A stretch of 64,000 bases of DNA from Bacteroidales bacterium (lineage in GTDB: Bacteria; Bacteroidota; Bacteroidia; Bacteroidales; WCHB1-69), in NCBI GenBank assembly GCA_017527945.1, contig JAFXPL010000168.1:15966-79965 (forward strand). The letters run 5' to 3'. How positions within the stretch are numbered: the first letter of the stretch is position 1; each line of letters begins with the position of its first letter. The notes beneath the pieces are model-generated. The model made no database searches. It saw nothing but the letters and a program-made list of their open reading frames with translations, and had not been told where the DNA came from. Below, in pieces: positions 18,605-26,751 of this stretch. The translations under genes were made by a program, and so were the position numbers.

Positions 18605-19158
18605 AACGGCTTTTCATCGCCACGCCGATAATCACGTTTTCGTCGGAAATTCAGCAATCTGTTGCAGATCTGCGGTTCAGGTTGCGTCATGATGACATTG
18701 TATGGGTGAGGCCGGAACTCTGCCACCTCACCCTTCGTTTTTTGGGGGCAACGCCGCCGCAATGGATTCCGGAAATTAAAAAGACCATTGTGGATTCTTA
18801 TGCGGATTCAGAACCTGTAACGTTGACTATCAATAAGATTGGTGTCTTCGGTAGTCGTTATCATCCGGAAGTTTTGTGGTTGGGCTTCGGCGACTTCTCT
18901 CCTTTCAAAGCTCTTTTCGAAAAAATAGAGCCAAAGCTACAAGCTATCGGATTTGCCCCTAACTACGGTAATTTTGTCCCGCATATTACGTTGGGCCGCA
19001 TCAAGCGTTTGCATGACAAGCACAAGTTTTGGGACAGCGTGGAACAATTCCCGAAAGATTTTTCGCAGAAATTGGAAATTGTGACGTTGAACCTCTATCA
19101 GAGTTTTCTCCACAAAGACGGTCCGGAATACAAAATCCTTTCTTCCTTTAACCTCTGA
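18601..19158 (+). CDS. thpR: RNA 2',3'-cyclic phosphodiesterase (LigT/ThpR family)
   Basis: 185 residues with the two HxTx motifs of the 2H phosphoesterase family: CHLTLRFLG near residue 40 and PHITLGRIK near residue 128. Members hydrolyse 2',3'-cyclic phosphate ends on RNA or join tRNA halves in vitro; the physiological role is unclear. The ATG overlaps the peptidase stop as ATGA, indicating translational coupling. The 3' end overlaps the convergent coaE gene by 11 bases. Confidence 0.9.
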   Translation: MKRLFIATPIITFSSEIQQSVADLRFRLRHDDIVWVRPELCHLTLRFLGATPPQWIPEIKKTIVDSYADSEPVTLTINKIGVFGSRYHPEVLWLGFGDFSPFKALFEKIEPKLQAIGFAPNYGNFVPHITLGRIKRLHDKHKFWDSVEQFPKDFSQKLEIVTLNLYQSFLHKDGPEYKILSSFNL

Positions 19159-19708
19159 TTCTTAGCCCTTCCTCGTAGGTTTCTCCCGTGCAGACCACCA
19201 GGTCGGCGCGTTTGCATTTTTCCTCTTGCGGCATTTGACGAGCCATGCGCTGCCGAATTTCCGTTTCGGAGAGGTTGGGATTTCGCTCGCGTATCCGTTT
19301 GATTCGAAGTGCTTCGGGGGCGTCCGCCACGATTATTTTGTCGAATAATGGTGCCAAGTTGTATTCGAATAGAATGGCGGACTCCATAATGACGGCGAAG
19401 GTGTTTTGTTCTTCCGCCCAGCATTTGAAGTCGCGCATCACGTAGGGGTGTACGAAGTGACTTAATTTTTGTAAAAACGCTGCCTTTTCAAATGATTTCG
19501 AGAGTGCCGGCATTTTCAGGCTGCCATCGGGATTCCAGAGATCGTTTTCGGGGAACTCTTTTCGCATTTCCGTCAGGAATTGTGGATTTTGGTAGAGTTT
19601 CTTGGCCTCATCGTCTGCATAATATACAGGGATTCCCATATCGCGAAAATGCTTGGAAAGATATGTCTTTCCAGTCCCAATGCCGCCGGTCAGTCCGATT
19701 TTAACCAT
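19148..19708 (-). CDS. coaE: dephospho-CoA kinase
   Basis: 186 residues. Last step of coenzyme A synthesis: phosphorylates the 3' hydroxyl of dephospho-CoA with ATP. Walker A GLTGGIGTGKT is at the N-terminus, followed by the conserved YYADDEAKKL and, later, RQMPQEEKCKRAD (family RxxxQ...KxxxAD). Length is slightly short of the usual 195-205 but complete. It is the last gene of a minus-strand run with the YbbR-like gene (2 bases apart), yajC, DUF1573 and nusB, a gene order typical of Bacteroidota. Confidence 0.95.
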   Translation of the reverse strand: MVKIGLTGGIGTGKTYLSKHFRDMGIPVYYADDEAKKLYQNPQFLTEMRKEFPENDLWNPDGSLKMPALSKSFEKAAFLQKLSHFVHPYVMRDFKCWAEEQNTFAVIMESAILFEYNLAPLFDKIIVADAPEALRIKRIRERNPNLSETEIRQRMARQMPQEEKCKRADLVVCTGETYEEGLRIRG

Positions 19709-19710
19709 TT

Positions 19711-20127
19711 TTAACGCAGATAGAAGGTGATGACTTCAGGGGAGGATACGGCAACTAACTCGGGGCCGAAATTGTTTTTAGCCAAAAAGTCGCACATTTC
19801 CTTGTTGGTGAACGTATAGACGGTCACCTTGTTTTTCGGTTTGATGAGGTCGTTGATGGATACGGGCACCACTTTTTCTTTTTCAGAGTAGGGTTTCATC
19901 AGGTAACGTAACCCTTTCTGGTTGAAAGTGAGGGTTAGCACCGTGTCGGAGGCGGTCACGGACTTGCGGCCTTCGGGTAGGTTTTCGCAAACCAGCTTGT
20001 AGTCGTATGTCATTTTGTAGTCTTTCGACAATGTGACCAAAATCCAGCAGGCAAAGGAAATCAGTAGGCATACCATAAAGGCCAGTGAAGGGAGTTTCAC
20101 TGGCAACCGAGACTTGTTTTCAGCCAT
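19711..20127 (-). CDS. short YbbR-like membrane-anchored protein
   Basis: 138 residues. One N-terminal membrane segment (LAFMVCLLISFACWILVTL, about 16-34) is followed by a single YbbR-like beta domain (YKLVCENLPEGRK...LTFNQKGLRYLM...VPVSIND...) facing the periplasm. Proteins at this position between yajC and coaE in Bacteroidota usually carry more YbbR repeats, so this one looks short. It also lacks the diadenylate cyclase neighbour seen with YbbR/CdaR in Firmicutes, so a regulatory role there cannot be assumed. It is 2 bases from both neighbours, clearly co-transcribed. Confidence 0.7.
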   Translation of the reverse strand: MAENKSRLPVKLPSLAFMVCLLISFACWILVTLSKDYKMTYDYKLVCENLPEGRKSVTASDTVLTLTFNQKGLRYLMKPYSEKEKVVPVSINDLIKPKNKVTVYTFTNKEMCDFLAKNNFGPELVAVSSPEVITFYLR

Positions 20128-20129
20128 TT

Positions 20130-20513
20130 TTATTCGTTTTCGTCCTTTTTCTCTTCGATTTTCTCCTCCTTTTTGGTGTCGTTCTTGGAGCTCAGGTCGG
20201 CCTCGTTGAAGGAGATAGCGGCTTTGTCAACCTCGATGCGGACATCGCGGGAGATTTCAATGGTGAACGTGCGGTCCTTGATGTCCACGATTTTGCCATG
20301 GATGCCGCCGATGGTGACCACTTTGTCGCCTCTTTGCAGGCTGTTTCGTGCCTCTTCGATCTTCTTTTGTTTCTTCTGTTGCGGGCGAATCATGAAGAAG
20401 TAGAAGATGAGAATCATCAGGAGGAGGAAAATGAGCATGGAGGAACCGCCACCCATGCCGGATGCGGGGGCTGCGGATTCAGCTTGAAGCAAAGGTAAAA
20501 AAATGTTCAGCAT
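20130..20513 (-). CDS. yajC: preprotein translocase accessory subunit YajC
   Basis: 127 residues. After a short, Gly-rich N-terminus comes one membrane helix (SMLIFLLLMILIFYFFMI), the signature RPQQKKQKK and the conserved core LQRGDKVVTIGGIHGKIVDIKD. YajC associates with SecDF-YidC at the SecYEG translocon. The tail after residue 105 is highly charged (KKEEKIEEKKDENE). The gene sits between the DUF1573 lipoprotein and the YbbR-like gene in the conserved Bacteroidota cluster. Confidence 0.95.
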   Translation of the reverse strand: MLNIFLPLLQAESAAPASGMGGGSSMLIFLLLMILIFYFFMIRPQQKKQKKIEEARNSLQRGDKVVTIGGIHGKIVDIKDRTFTIEISRDVRIEVDKAAISFNEADLSSKNDTKKEEKIEEKKDENE

Positions 20514-20540
20514 AACTATAAGAATTTGATTTTTAATTGT

Positions 20541-21008
20541 TTATTTGTTTGAAGAAACGTTGGCTGTGATTAAAAGGATGGTCTCGGCAGGATAGGTGTT
20601 CGCGCCTACGAGGATGCGTTTCTGCACTTTCCCTTTTTGTCCTTTCGAATCGAAAGTCACGGTGATTTCGCCGCTTTCACCCGGACGTATGGGTGCTTTT
20701 GGCGGTTGCGAGGTGGTGCACCCGCAAGTGGCTTCTGATGAGTAGATGATCAGGTTCGACTTGCCGGTGTTTTTGAACTTGAAGTTGTAGGTCAGGCGTT
20801 CGCCCTCTACCACATCTCCGAAATCGTATGTTTTGGTCTCAAAGCTGATAACGGGCATCTTTTTCGCGTCTTTGGCTGACAATCCATCCGCTGTTTGTGG
20901 AATATGGACGTCTTTGACCGAAAATTCACCTTCGTTGGCCGTTTTCTGGTGGCAAGAGGCCAGTACAAACGCCCCTGCTACCAGTAATATGCGAACTAAA
21001 TTCTTCAT
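20541..21008 (-). CDS. DUF1573 lipoprotein
   Basis: 155 residues. A lipoprotein signal (MKNLVRILLVAGAFVLASC, lipobox LASC with Cys at 19) is followed by one DUF1573 immunoglobulin-like domain: FGDVVEGERLTYNFKFKNTGKSNLII, the Cys pair of EATCGCTT, and PGESGEITVTFDSKGQKGK. The function of this domain is unknown; such lipoproteins are common in Bacteroidota. It is separated from nusB upstream by a tandem octamer array (21018-21096), which begins 10 bases before this start codon. Confidence 0.85.
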   Translation of the reverse strand: MKNLVRILLVAGAFVLASCHQKTANEGEFSVKDVHIPQTADGLSAKDAKKMPVISFETKTYDFGDVVEGERLTYNFKFKNTGKSNLIIYSSEATCGCTTSQPPKAPIRPGESGEITVTFDSKGQKGKVQKRILVGANTYPAETILLITANVSSNK

Positions 21009-21017
21009 AATAAACCT

Positions 21018-21096
21018 CTAAACTAATCTACTAAACTACTAAACTACTAAACCACTAATCTACTAATCTACTAAACCACTAAACTACTAAACTAAT
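21018..21096. repeat. tandem octamer array, consensus YTAAHCNA (array 1)
   Basis: About eight to nine units read CTAAACTA, CTAAACCA or CTAATCTA on the plus strand. The array fills the gap between nusB and the DUF1573 gene and runs into the nusB stop codon (TAG at 21092-21094). A second array with the same consensus, but TTAACCCA/TTAACCGA units, is at 42221-42273. Confidence 0.85.
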
Positions 21097-22039
21097 TCTG
21101 GAAAAGTCCCCGTCCCGTCTTTACAATACGTCCGCTGTCACGTAAATCCACGATGAGTCGGTCAAGGATACCGTTGATGAACACCTTGCTTTTGTCGGAG
21201 CTATACCATTTGGCAATCTCGATGTATTCGTTCAAGGTGACTTTGATGGGAATGGAGGGGAATTCCAGCAATTCGCAGAGAGCCATCTGCATGAGCAGCA
21301 TGTCCATTTGAATGACACGGTCGCGTTCCCAGTTTTGAAGCTTCTCCTCGATCATCCGGGTGTATTCTGCGGAATGTTCCAGCGTCTTGCGGAAAAGTTC
21401 GCGGCAGAATTGCTCGTCGTCGCTGTTCTTGAACAGTGAGTCGATGCGGCAGTCATCGCCTTTCGATTCCTTGAATTCCTTCACGTTTTGATAGAACATC
21501 AGCATCGCGTCGTTGTAATCGTCAATCCAATGGGTGTTTTTCTCGCCTAAGAACCAATGCAGCAGGTCGTTTTCGGCAAACACCTTTTCTATGATGTTCA
21601 ACACGATTTGCTTGTCTTCTGCGTAATTGTTCTCGCGTGTCGTCATATAGACTTCATATTCCGGGAGTTGTTCGATTTCTCGGAACAGTTTTGCAATCAA
21701 GTCTTTCTCGTCCTCCCATGTGATGTGGTGCTTGGGCCAAAGGATTTTCAGGGTCTGGTTGTTCTCAATCTGCCGGATTACGAGGTTGTTCACGAACTTG
21801 GTGTTCGGGTTCAGGTCTTCTTCCGTCGGGTTGTATTTCTCCTTCAGCCCCTCCATCTTTTTCATGCGGTAAAAGGCGATTTCGGGCAGCAGGGCAAAGA
21901 GCCAGAGAAAGAGTTCGTAGTTTCCCTTGACTGCCTTTATGAGGTCCGCCTCATAAAGGCGCACTTCCGCCTTTGGATTGGCGTTATAGGCATATAGCGC
22001 CTGCATGGTCTTGATTCGCAAATAATGGCGACTTACCAT
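21092..22039 (-). CDS. nusB: transcription antitermination factor NusB, long Bacteroidota form
   Basis: 315 residues, roughly twice the length of E. coli NusB. The N-terminal extension (about 1-170) begins with the conserved SRHYLRIKTMQALYAY. The C-terminal NusB fold (about 190-300) holds RDRVIQMDMLLMQMALCELL and the family signature IPIKVTLNEYIEIAKWYSSDKSKVFINGILDRL. With NusE it binds boxA RNA to support rRNA transcription. The stop codon is the first unit of the tandem octamer array that follows. Confidence 0.93.
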   Translation of the reverse strand: MVSRHYLRIKTMQALYAYNANPKAEVRLYEADLIKAVKGNYELFLWLFALLPEIAFYRMKKMEGLKEKYNPTEEDLNPNTKFVNNLVIRQIENNQTLKILWPKHHITWEDEKDLIAKLFREIEQLPEYEVYMTTRENNYAEDKQIVLNIIEKVFAENDLLHWFLGEKNTHWIDDYNDAMLMFYQNVKEFKESKGDDCRIDSLFKNSDDEQFCRELFRKTLEHSAEYTRMIEEKLQNWERDRVIQMDMLLMQMALCELLEFPSIPIKVTLNEYIEIAKWYSSDKSKVFINGILDRLIVDLRDSGRIVKTGRGLFQN

Positions 22040-22071
22040 ATTAACTAATTGGGTTTAAAGTGGTTAAATTT

Positions 22072-23019
22072 CTATCTCAACGTGAAGAAACTTTCGCCGA
22101 GGAACTGGTCGTCGGTGTAGAGTTGCACACTGTATTGTCCTTTGATGGCCTTGTCGTCAGACATCAAATCCCAGTTCAGGGTGATGTTCTCCGCCTTGTT
22201 GTTGTAGTTGACCACCGTTTTGCAGGAGTACTGCAGCCGTTGTCCGTTGTGGACGAAGGAATAGGTGTCGCCGGAGCCCATGGTGAGCACCTTTCCCGTT
22301 TCGGGGATGGCGATGCGGCAGTAGATGTTCACGGGGCCGGGCTCGATCAGGGAGTTTTCGCCCAGCATCAGGGTTGTCTTGATACGTTTCACCTTGTTGG
22401 CTTTCTCGGTTGGCTCTTCGGTGCCCTTGTTGCGCACCAGGTAGCCGCCGCTCTTGATGTTGTAGGCCTTGAACGTGGCGGCGTTGCTGATTTTCTGTTC
22501 CAGGTCTTCGTTGGACTTCTGGATGGTGCGTGTCACTTCACGCTCCTGTTCCAGCGTGGCCTTCACTTGCAGGTTTTCCTCCTTCAGGGCCTTGTTCTCT
22601 TGGTAGAGCTGGTCCATTTCCTTCACATATTCCTGTGAAATGTTCTGCAGACGGGCCAGTTGCTTCTTGATGCGGTTGTAGTCGGCTTGGGAGTTGATGA
22701 GTTTCTCGATTTCCTCCGCGCTGGCCATGATGATGCTGTCCTTCTCGCTCAGTTGGTCGGAAAGTTCGCCGTATTGCGCTTTGATGCGGTTGTGCTCCGC
22801 CAGCAGGGAGTCCAGTTCGCTCTGAAGCTCCGTGTTCTTGTTCTCCACCGCCGTGTAAGCCTTGTTCATGGTCGGTTTGGCGAAAAAGGCGAGGTAAATC
22901 GTGCTGCATAGGAATAATCCTGCTAATGCACCCAGGATAATCACCCATTTCTTCAAGGGGTTTTCTTGTTTGGCATTTTGATTCTGCCCTGAATAGTTCA
23001 TTGAACTCGTGGTTTCCAT
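22072..23019 (-). CDS. membrane-anchored coiled-coil protein
   Basis: 315 residues. A hydrophilic N-terminus is followed by one membrane helix (WVIILGALAGLFLCSTIYLAFF, about 25-46). A long coiled coil (about 52-185) has heptad Leu/Ile spacing (NTELQSELDSLLAEHNRI, LYQENKALKEENLQVKATL). A globular C-terminal domain of about 120 residues (MLGENSLIEPGPVNIYCRIAIP...) completes it. I recognise it only as a type frequent in Bacteroidota near nusB, with no known function. It probably sits in the inner membrane with the coil in the periplasm. It is 32 bases upstream of nusB on the same strand. Confidence 0.75.
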   Translation of the reverse strand: METTSSMNYSGQNQNAKQENPLKKWVIILGALAGLFLCSTIYLAFFAKPTMNKAYTAVENKNTELQSELDSLLAEHNRIKAQYGELSDQLSEKDSIIMASAEEIEKLINSQADYNRIKKQLARLQNISQEYVKEMDQLYQENKALKEENLQVKATLEQEREVTRTIQKSNEDLEQKISNAATFKAYNIKSGGYLVRNKGTEEPTEKANKVKRIKTTLMLGENSLIEPGPVNIYCRIAIPETGKVLTMGSGDTYSFVHNGQRLQYSCKTVVNYNNKAENITLNWDLMSDDKAIKGQYSVQLYTDDQFLGESFFTLR

Positions 23020-23093
23020 ATTTGCTGTTTTTTATTTTTCGAATCGGGATAACGACTTTTTCTCCTAAAAATTTTATCGTCGCGTTATTTTAA

Positions 23094-24743
23094 TTAAAGT
23101 TGGAGCCTCAACTCCTTTGGCAGATAGAACGTGTTGGTCTTGTCCATATACACAATCACGGAATTCAAGTCAACACGTTTGTTGTTCACTGTCACATAGT
23201 TGGCATAGCTGTCGGCGACCAGGGTGTTTCGTTTGTTCTTGACTGTCAGCCGCCGGTTGTATTTGTCGATGCTGTCGATGCGGATGTCGTAGCCGTCGAA
23301 TACCTTGTGGTGATCGGCGTAGATGTCCTCGGTCAGTTGGTCCATCTGGTTGGTCAGCCCCATTTGGCGACAGATGTAGTTGTAGATGTCGATGTTGGTC
23401 GGAACGCCTGTGAGAATGTCGTTTTGTGGGTGGTACATGGCCAGGAAGACGTTTTCGATGGTGTGCCCGAAGGTTGTGAAGCCGAAGTAGGTGCGGTTGT
23501 ACAGCACTTGACTGAGCATTTTGCATAAGGAGAGGTTGTTTTTTCGGTTCTCTTTCGGCATGGAGGATTTGTCGTAGTCGCTTGCAGTGGAGAGATAGGT
23601 GATTTCAGCCGGTTGCGGAGTGAAACCGAAATAGGTCTCAAAGAGTTGTGGCCATTCGGTGGTGTCGGCCTTTTTGAGTTTCTCGCCCATGGTCCAGTTC
23701 GACAGTTTGTAGTTGTCGATGGGGCTCATGAGCTGTTTCAGCGAGAGTTTGTCGTATCCGTCGTGGACGGCCTTGGCATTGCCGATGGTGACGGCACCGG
23801 TGCCGTGGTCGGGCACAATCACGATGGCGGTTTCGCCGTTCTCCTTGGCGAAGCGGAACGCCTCGGCGCAGGCCTTGTCGAATTCCAGGAACTCGATCAG
23901 GGCGTTTTTCGCGTCATTGTCGTGGGCGGCCCAGTCCACCTTGCTGCCTTCCACCATGAGGAAGAAGCCGTTGGGGTTCTGGGAGAGCAGGCTGATGGCT
24001 TTGCGGGTCATTTCTGACAGCGAGGGTGTCTCCTTCGGGTCTGACTCCAGCCAGTAGGGCATGGAGGATTCACCGAACAATGCCCAGACAGGGGCTTTTG
24101 TACAATTTCTAAAACCTTGAATATCATTAAGATATATGCTATATCCTTCTCTTTTCAAGTCTTCTTGGTAGTTGTCTTTCAAATAGTTGACACCGCCGCC
24201 CATCACCACGTCAAGATGGTTGTGGACCATTTGCGGGATGATGACGCTGTAGCGGCTGCGCTTGTAGGTGTGGGCGGAGCAGTCGGCGGGCGTGGCGTGC
24301 GGGAACTCGCAGGTGAACACCAGTCCGGTGGATTTGTGTTGCAGGATTTTGGCGGCTTCCAGCACGGTGGATAGCGGTTGGTAGGCGCGTGCGGCATCCA
24401 CGGGCACCAGGTCGTGGTCGGTGGCTACGGGGTAGGTGGAGATGAACCCCGATTGCGAGGGCATTCCCGAAACGTAGCAGGAGGTCGTTGGCGCGGAGTC
24501 CCCGATGGGCGCATCCGACGAGTGCGTGCGCACCAGTCCGCAGATATAGGGGTCGATGCTGAGGGTGGTTTGGGTGGAGTCGAGATAGGTCTGGTACCAG
24601 CGTGCGGCGGACAGCAGGCTCGTGGAGGTGCCATCCGTGATCAGCAATATCACGTTTTTGATGGGCTTAGGTTGTGCTGCTGTGCATAAGACACTGATAG
24701 TTAATGTGATATAAAGAACGAAACGTTTCATTTTTTTTCTCAT
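23094..24743 (-). CDS. alkaline phosphatase (PhoA family)
   Basis: 549 residues with a signal peptide (MRKKMKRFVLYITLTISVLCTAAQ). The N-terminal metal site ILLITDGTS and the nucleophile region GDSAPTTSCYVSG (Ser after Asp-Ser-Ala-Pro) match alkaline phosphatase. Later signatures are FFLMVEGSKVDWAAHDND (metal ligands) and IVIVPDHGTGAV. It would hydrolyse phosphate monoesters in the periplasm. The C-terminal about 190 residues go beyond the E. coli core and include a beta-rich end. Either Met 1 or Met 5 could start; the first is used. A TACCTTTG box lies 11 bases upstream. Confidence 0.88.
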   Translation of the reverse strand: MRKKMKRFVLYITLTISVLCTAAQPKPIKNVILLITDGTSTSLLSAARWYQTYLDSTQTTLSIDPYICGLVRTHSSDAPIGDSAPTTSCYVSGMPSQSGFISTYPVATDHDLVPVDAARAYQPLSTVLEAAKILQHKSTGLVFTCEFPHATPADCSAHTYKRSRYSVIIPQMVHNHLDVVMGGGVNYLKDNYQEDLKREGYSIYLNDIQGFRNCTKAPVWALFGESSMPYWLESDPKETPSLSEMTRKAISLLSQNPNGFFLMVEGSKVDWAAHDNDAKNALIEFLEFDKACAEAFRFAKENGETAIVIVPDHGTGAVTIGNAKAVHDGYDKLSLKQLMSPIDNYKLSNWTMGEKLKKADTTEWPQLFETYFGFTPQPAEITYLSTASDYDKSSMPKENRKNNLSLCKMLSQVLYNRTYFGFTTFGHTIENVFLAMYHPQNDILTGVPTNIDIYNYICRQMGLTNQMDQLTEDIYADHHKVFDGYDIRIDSIDKYNRRLTVKNKRNTLVADSYANYVTVNNKRVDLNSVIVYMDKTNTFYLPKELRLQL

Positions 24744-24754
24744 TTTAAAACGCG

Positions 24755-24762
24755 CAAAGGTA
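24755..24762 (-). promoter_or_regulatory. -7 box of alkaline phosphatase gene
   Basis: The complement is TACCTTTG, followed by GCGCG, a perfect TAnnTTTG match 11 bases before the first ATG. Confidence 0.55.
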
Positions 24763-24776
24763 CATAAAATATGAAT

Positions 24777-24802
24777 ACCTGCGAAACAGATTTTTCGCAG
24801 GT
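24777..24802. terminator. strong hairpin between ispF and alkaline phosphatase
   Basis: The arms ACCTGCGAAA (24777-24786) and TTTCGCAGGT (24793-24802) are perfectly complementary with a six-base loop. It lies after the ispF stop (24867) and just upstream of the phosphatase promoter. The minus-strand RNA has no clear run of U after the stem, so it may be a factor-dependent terminator, an operator or an mRNA end. Confidence 0.45.
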
Positions 24803-24866
24803 AAGTGATGCTTGCGGGGATTGCCTTTATGGTATGAGGGGGCGGGCTTGGGGATGCTGTTGCCCC

Positions 24867-25349
24867 CTATTGTTTTCGCAACGTGACGGCGGCGACGGCG
24901 GCGATGCCTTCGCCCGCACCGGTGAAGCCCATCTTCTCGTTGGTCTTGGCCTTTACGGCGATATTTTCGGGATTCGTTTGCAGTAATTCCGATAGTTTTG
25001 TCACCATGTCATCAATGTAGGGTTTCATTTTGGGTTTTTCCAAGACAAGGGTGCAGTCCAAATTGTTGACTTGCCACCCTCGGGAGGTCATCAGTTCCAT
25101 CACTTTGGTCAGCAGAACGGTGCTGTCCGCATTTTTCCAGGTGCTGTCGGTGTCGGGGAACCAGGTGCCGATGTCTTTGAGGCCGGCGGCGCCGAGAAGT
25201 GCGTCGCAGACGGCATGGATAAGCACATCGCCGTCGGAATGGGCGGCCAATCCCAGTTCGTAGGGTATAGCAATGCCCCCGATGACCAATGGTCTGTCGG
25301 GGGCAAATCTATGGGAGTCGTAGCCGAAGCCTACTCTGAAGTCAACCAT
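24867..25349 (-). CDS. ispF: 2-C-methyl-D-erythritol 2,4-cyclodiphosphate synthase
   Basis: 160 residues. Fifth step of the non-mevalonate isoprenoid pathway: cyclises the CDP-linked intermediate with loss of CMP. Metal ligands are visible in the N-terminal DSH and in the stretch LAAHSDGDVLIHAVCDALLGA. The C-terminal signature KAKTNEKMGFTGAGEGIAA is typical. Length is standard. It starts 13 bases after the porV stop, so the two are probably co-transcribed. Confidence 0.96.
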   Translation of the reverse strand: MVDFRVGFGYDSHRFAPDRPLVIGGIAIPYELGLAAHSDGDVLIHAVCDALLGAAGLKDIGTWFPDTDSTWKNADSTVLLTKVMELMTSRGWQVNNLDCTLVLEKPKMKPYIDDMVTKLSELLQTNPENIAVKAKTNEKMGFTGAGEGIAAVAAVTLRKQ

Positions 25350-25362
25350 ATTATATTGTCGC

Positions 25363-26610
25363 TTAGTTCAGTCGTCCTTGCTGCTTGATTTCGTTCTTGT
25401 TGGCAGAGACGAAGTCGAAATTCAGCGTGAAGCGCAGGGTGTTGGCCAGCGGGTGGTATTGTTTGGTGGCGACCAGATAGGAGACATCGATGCCGAAGAT
25501 GCTGTATTTGATACCGGCGCCGAGGGAGAGGAACTGGCGGTTGCCTTTGTACTGGCTTTCGTGGAAATAGCCGAGGCGCACGAAGAAGAGGTTGCGGTAG
25601 CTGTATTCGGCACCGAGGGCCCACATCACCTCCTGCATCTCCTCCTTGAAACCGCCGGGGGCGTCGTAGAAGGACTGGATCATGCCTTGGGGCACGGAAA
25701 CATCGGGGTTCATACCGTAGGCGATAATCGGGTCGCCGGCGGCATTATACTCGATGCGTCCGGAGCTGTCTGTTTGGTAAACCGGGTTGGTCGGCACCAG
25801 CAGTTTGTTGATTTCACCGTTGATGGCCAGCTTGTTGTAGCTGTCGAAGTCCATTTCATAGCCGATACCTAACTTGAGGTTGGTGGGCAGGAAGTCGCGG
25901 CGCAGCGTTCCGGAAGAGTAGGACATTTTGTTGCCCATGTTGGAAATGCACAAACCGGCGCGCAACGTGCTGTTGTTCATGCCCTTCACATCGAAATCCT
26001 GTTCGTAGAAGAGGGAGAGGTCGGCAGCGCCGGCCAGACCGGCTTTGGTCTCCTCGCCGGCCACGAACTGGCCAGCCGTCAGGTTGGAATAGATGAAGCG
26101 CGGGGTAATGGCGATGGACAGCTGGTCGATCAGTTTGCGGGAGTAGGTGAAGTCGATGGCAAATTCGTTGGGATTCTGGTTGCTGATGAATTCACCGTAT
26201 TCATCCATAAAGGCGATGTCGCCCAAGGAGAAATAGCGCAGGGAGGCGGCAATGGCATCCATGTCCGTGATGCGCCAATAACCCGTAAGATAGGCCAAGT
26301 TAATATCGTTTACCAAATGTTTCAGCCAGGGGCTATAGGAAATGCTGAAGCCGAATTTGTTCTCATTGAAGACATATTTGGCGGGGTTGTAGCTTTGGGA
26401 GTTGACATCGGCGGAGGTGGCGCATCCAATGTCACCCATGGCACCTGCACGGCTGTCAGGGGCGATGGAGAGGAACGGCACAGCCGTGGTAATGGCATTC
26501 AAAGTTTGCCCGAGCGGGTTGACGCCATTGCTTTGGCCACTATTCTGTGCTCGTAGTTGTGTCGTAAAAAAAAGAAGGATGATAGAAACTAAAGCGATTG
26601 TTTTTCTCAT
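25363..26610 (-). CDS. porV: type IX secretion outer-membrane protein PorV (LptO)
   Basis: 415 residues. A signal peptide (MRKTIALVSIILLFFTTQLRAQ) is followed by the family opening VPFLSIAPDSRAGAMGDIGCATSADVNSQSYNPAKY. A FadL-like 14-strand barrel then ends in LRFTLNFDFVSANK. PorV shuttles cargo carrying C-terminal sorting domains from the translocon to the surface attachment complex. A cargo of that kind, the C10 protease at 46949-49027, is in this window. The start at 26610 is chosen over an upstream Met at 26688 because it begins the signal peptide. No porU is adjacent; ispF follows instead. Confidence 0.9.
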   Translation of the reverse strand: MRKTIALVSIILLFFTTQLRAQNSGQSNGVNPLGQTLNAITTAVPFLSIAPDSRAGAMGDIGCATSADVNSQSYNPAKYVFNENKFGFSISYSPWLKHLVNDINLAYLTGYWRITDMDAIAASLRYFSLGDIAFMDEYGEFISNQNPNEFAIDFTYSRKLIDQLSIAITPRFIYSNLTAGQFVAGEETKAGLAGAADLSLFYEQDFDVKGMNNSTLRAGLCISNMGNKMSYSSGTLRRDFLPTNLKLGIGYEMDFDSYNKLAINGEINKLLVPTNPVYQTDSSGRIEYNAAGDPIIAYGMNPDVSVPQGMIQSFYDAPGGFKEEMQEVMWALGAEYSYRNLFFVRLGYFHESQYKGNRQFLSLGAGIKYSIFGIDVSYLVATKQYHPLANTLRFTLNFDFVSANKNEIKQQGRLN

Positions 26611-26751
26611 AAGTAGCTTATCGTTTTTGATTGTTATTAAATTCTCTAAATATCTTTTCAAAAAAATATCAGCTTTAACGATGATCAAAGGTTTTTATTA
26701 TGTGGTATGAAAAAAAATTTTTTTCTAATTGATTTTAAACAAGTGTTTGAT

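Noticed and set aside
20490..20497. TACCTTTG box on the minus strand near yajC
   Set aside because: It lies inside the yajC coding sequence, downstream of the start codon, so it cannot drive yajC as annotated. It could serve only a shorter product lacking the N-terminus, for which there is no support.
21018..21096. Possible CRISPR array
   Set aside because: Units are only 8 bases with no spacers and no cas genes are near; it is a simple tandem repeat.
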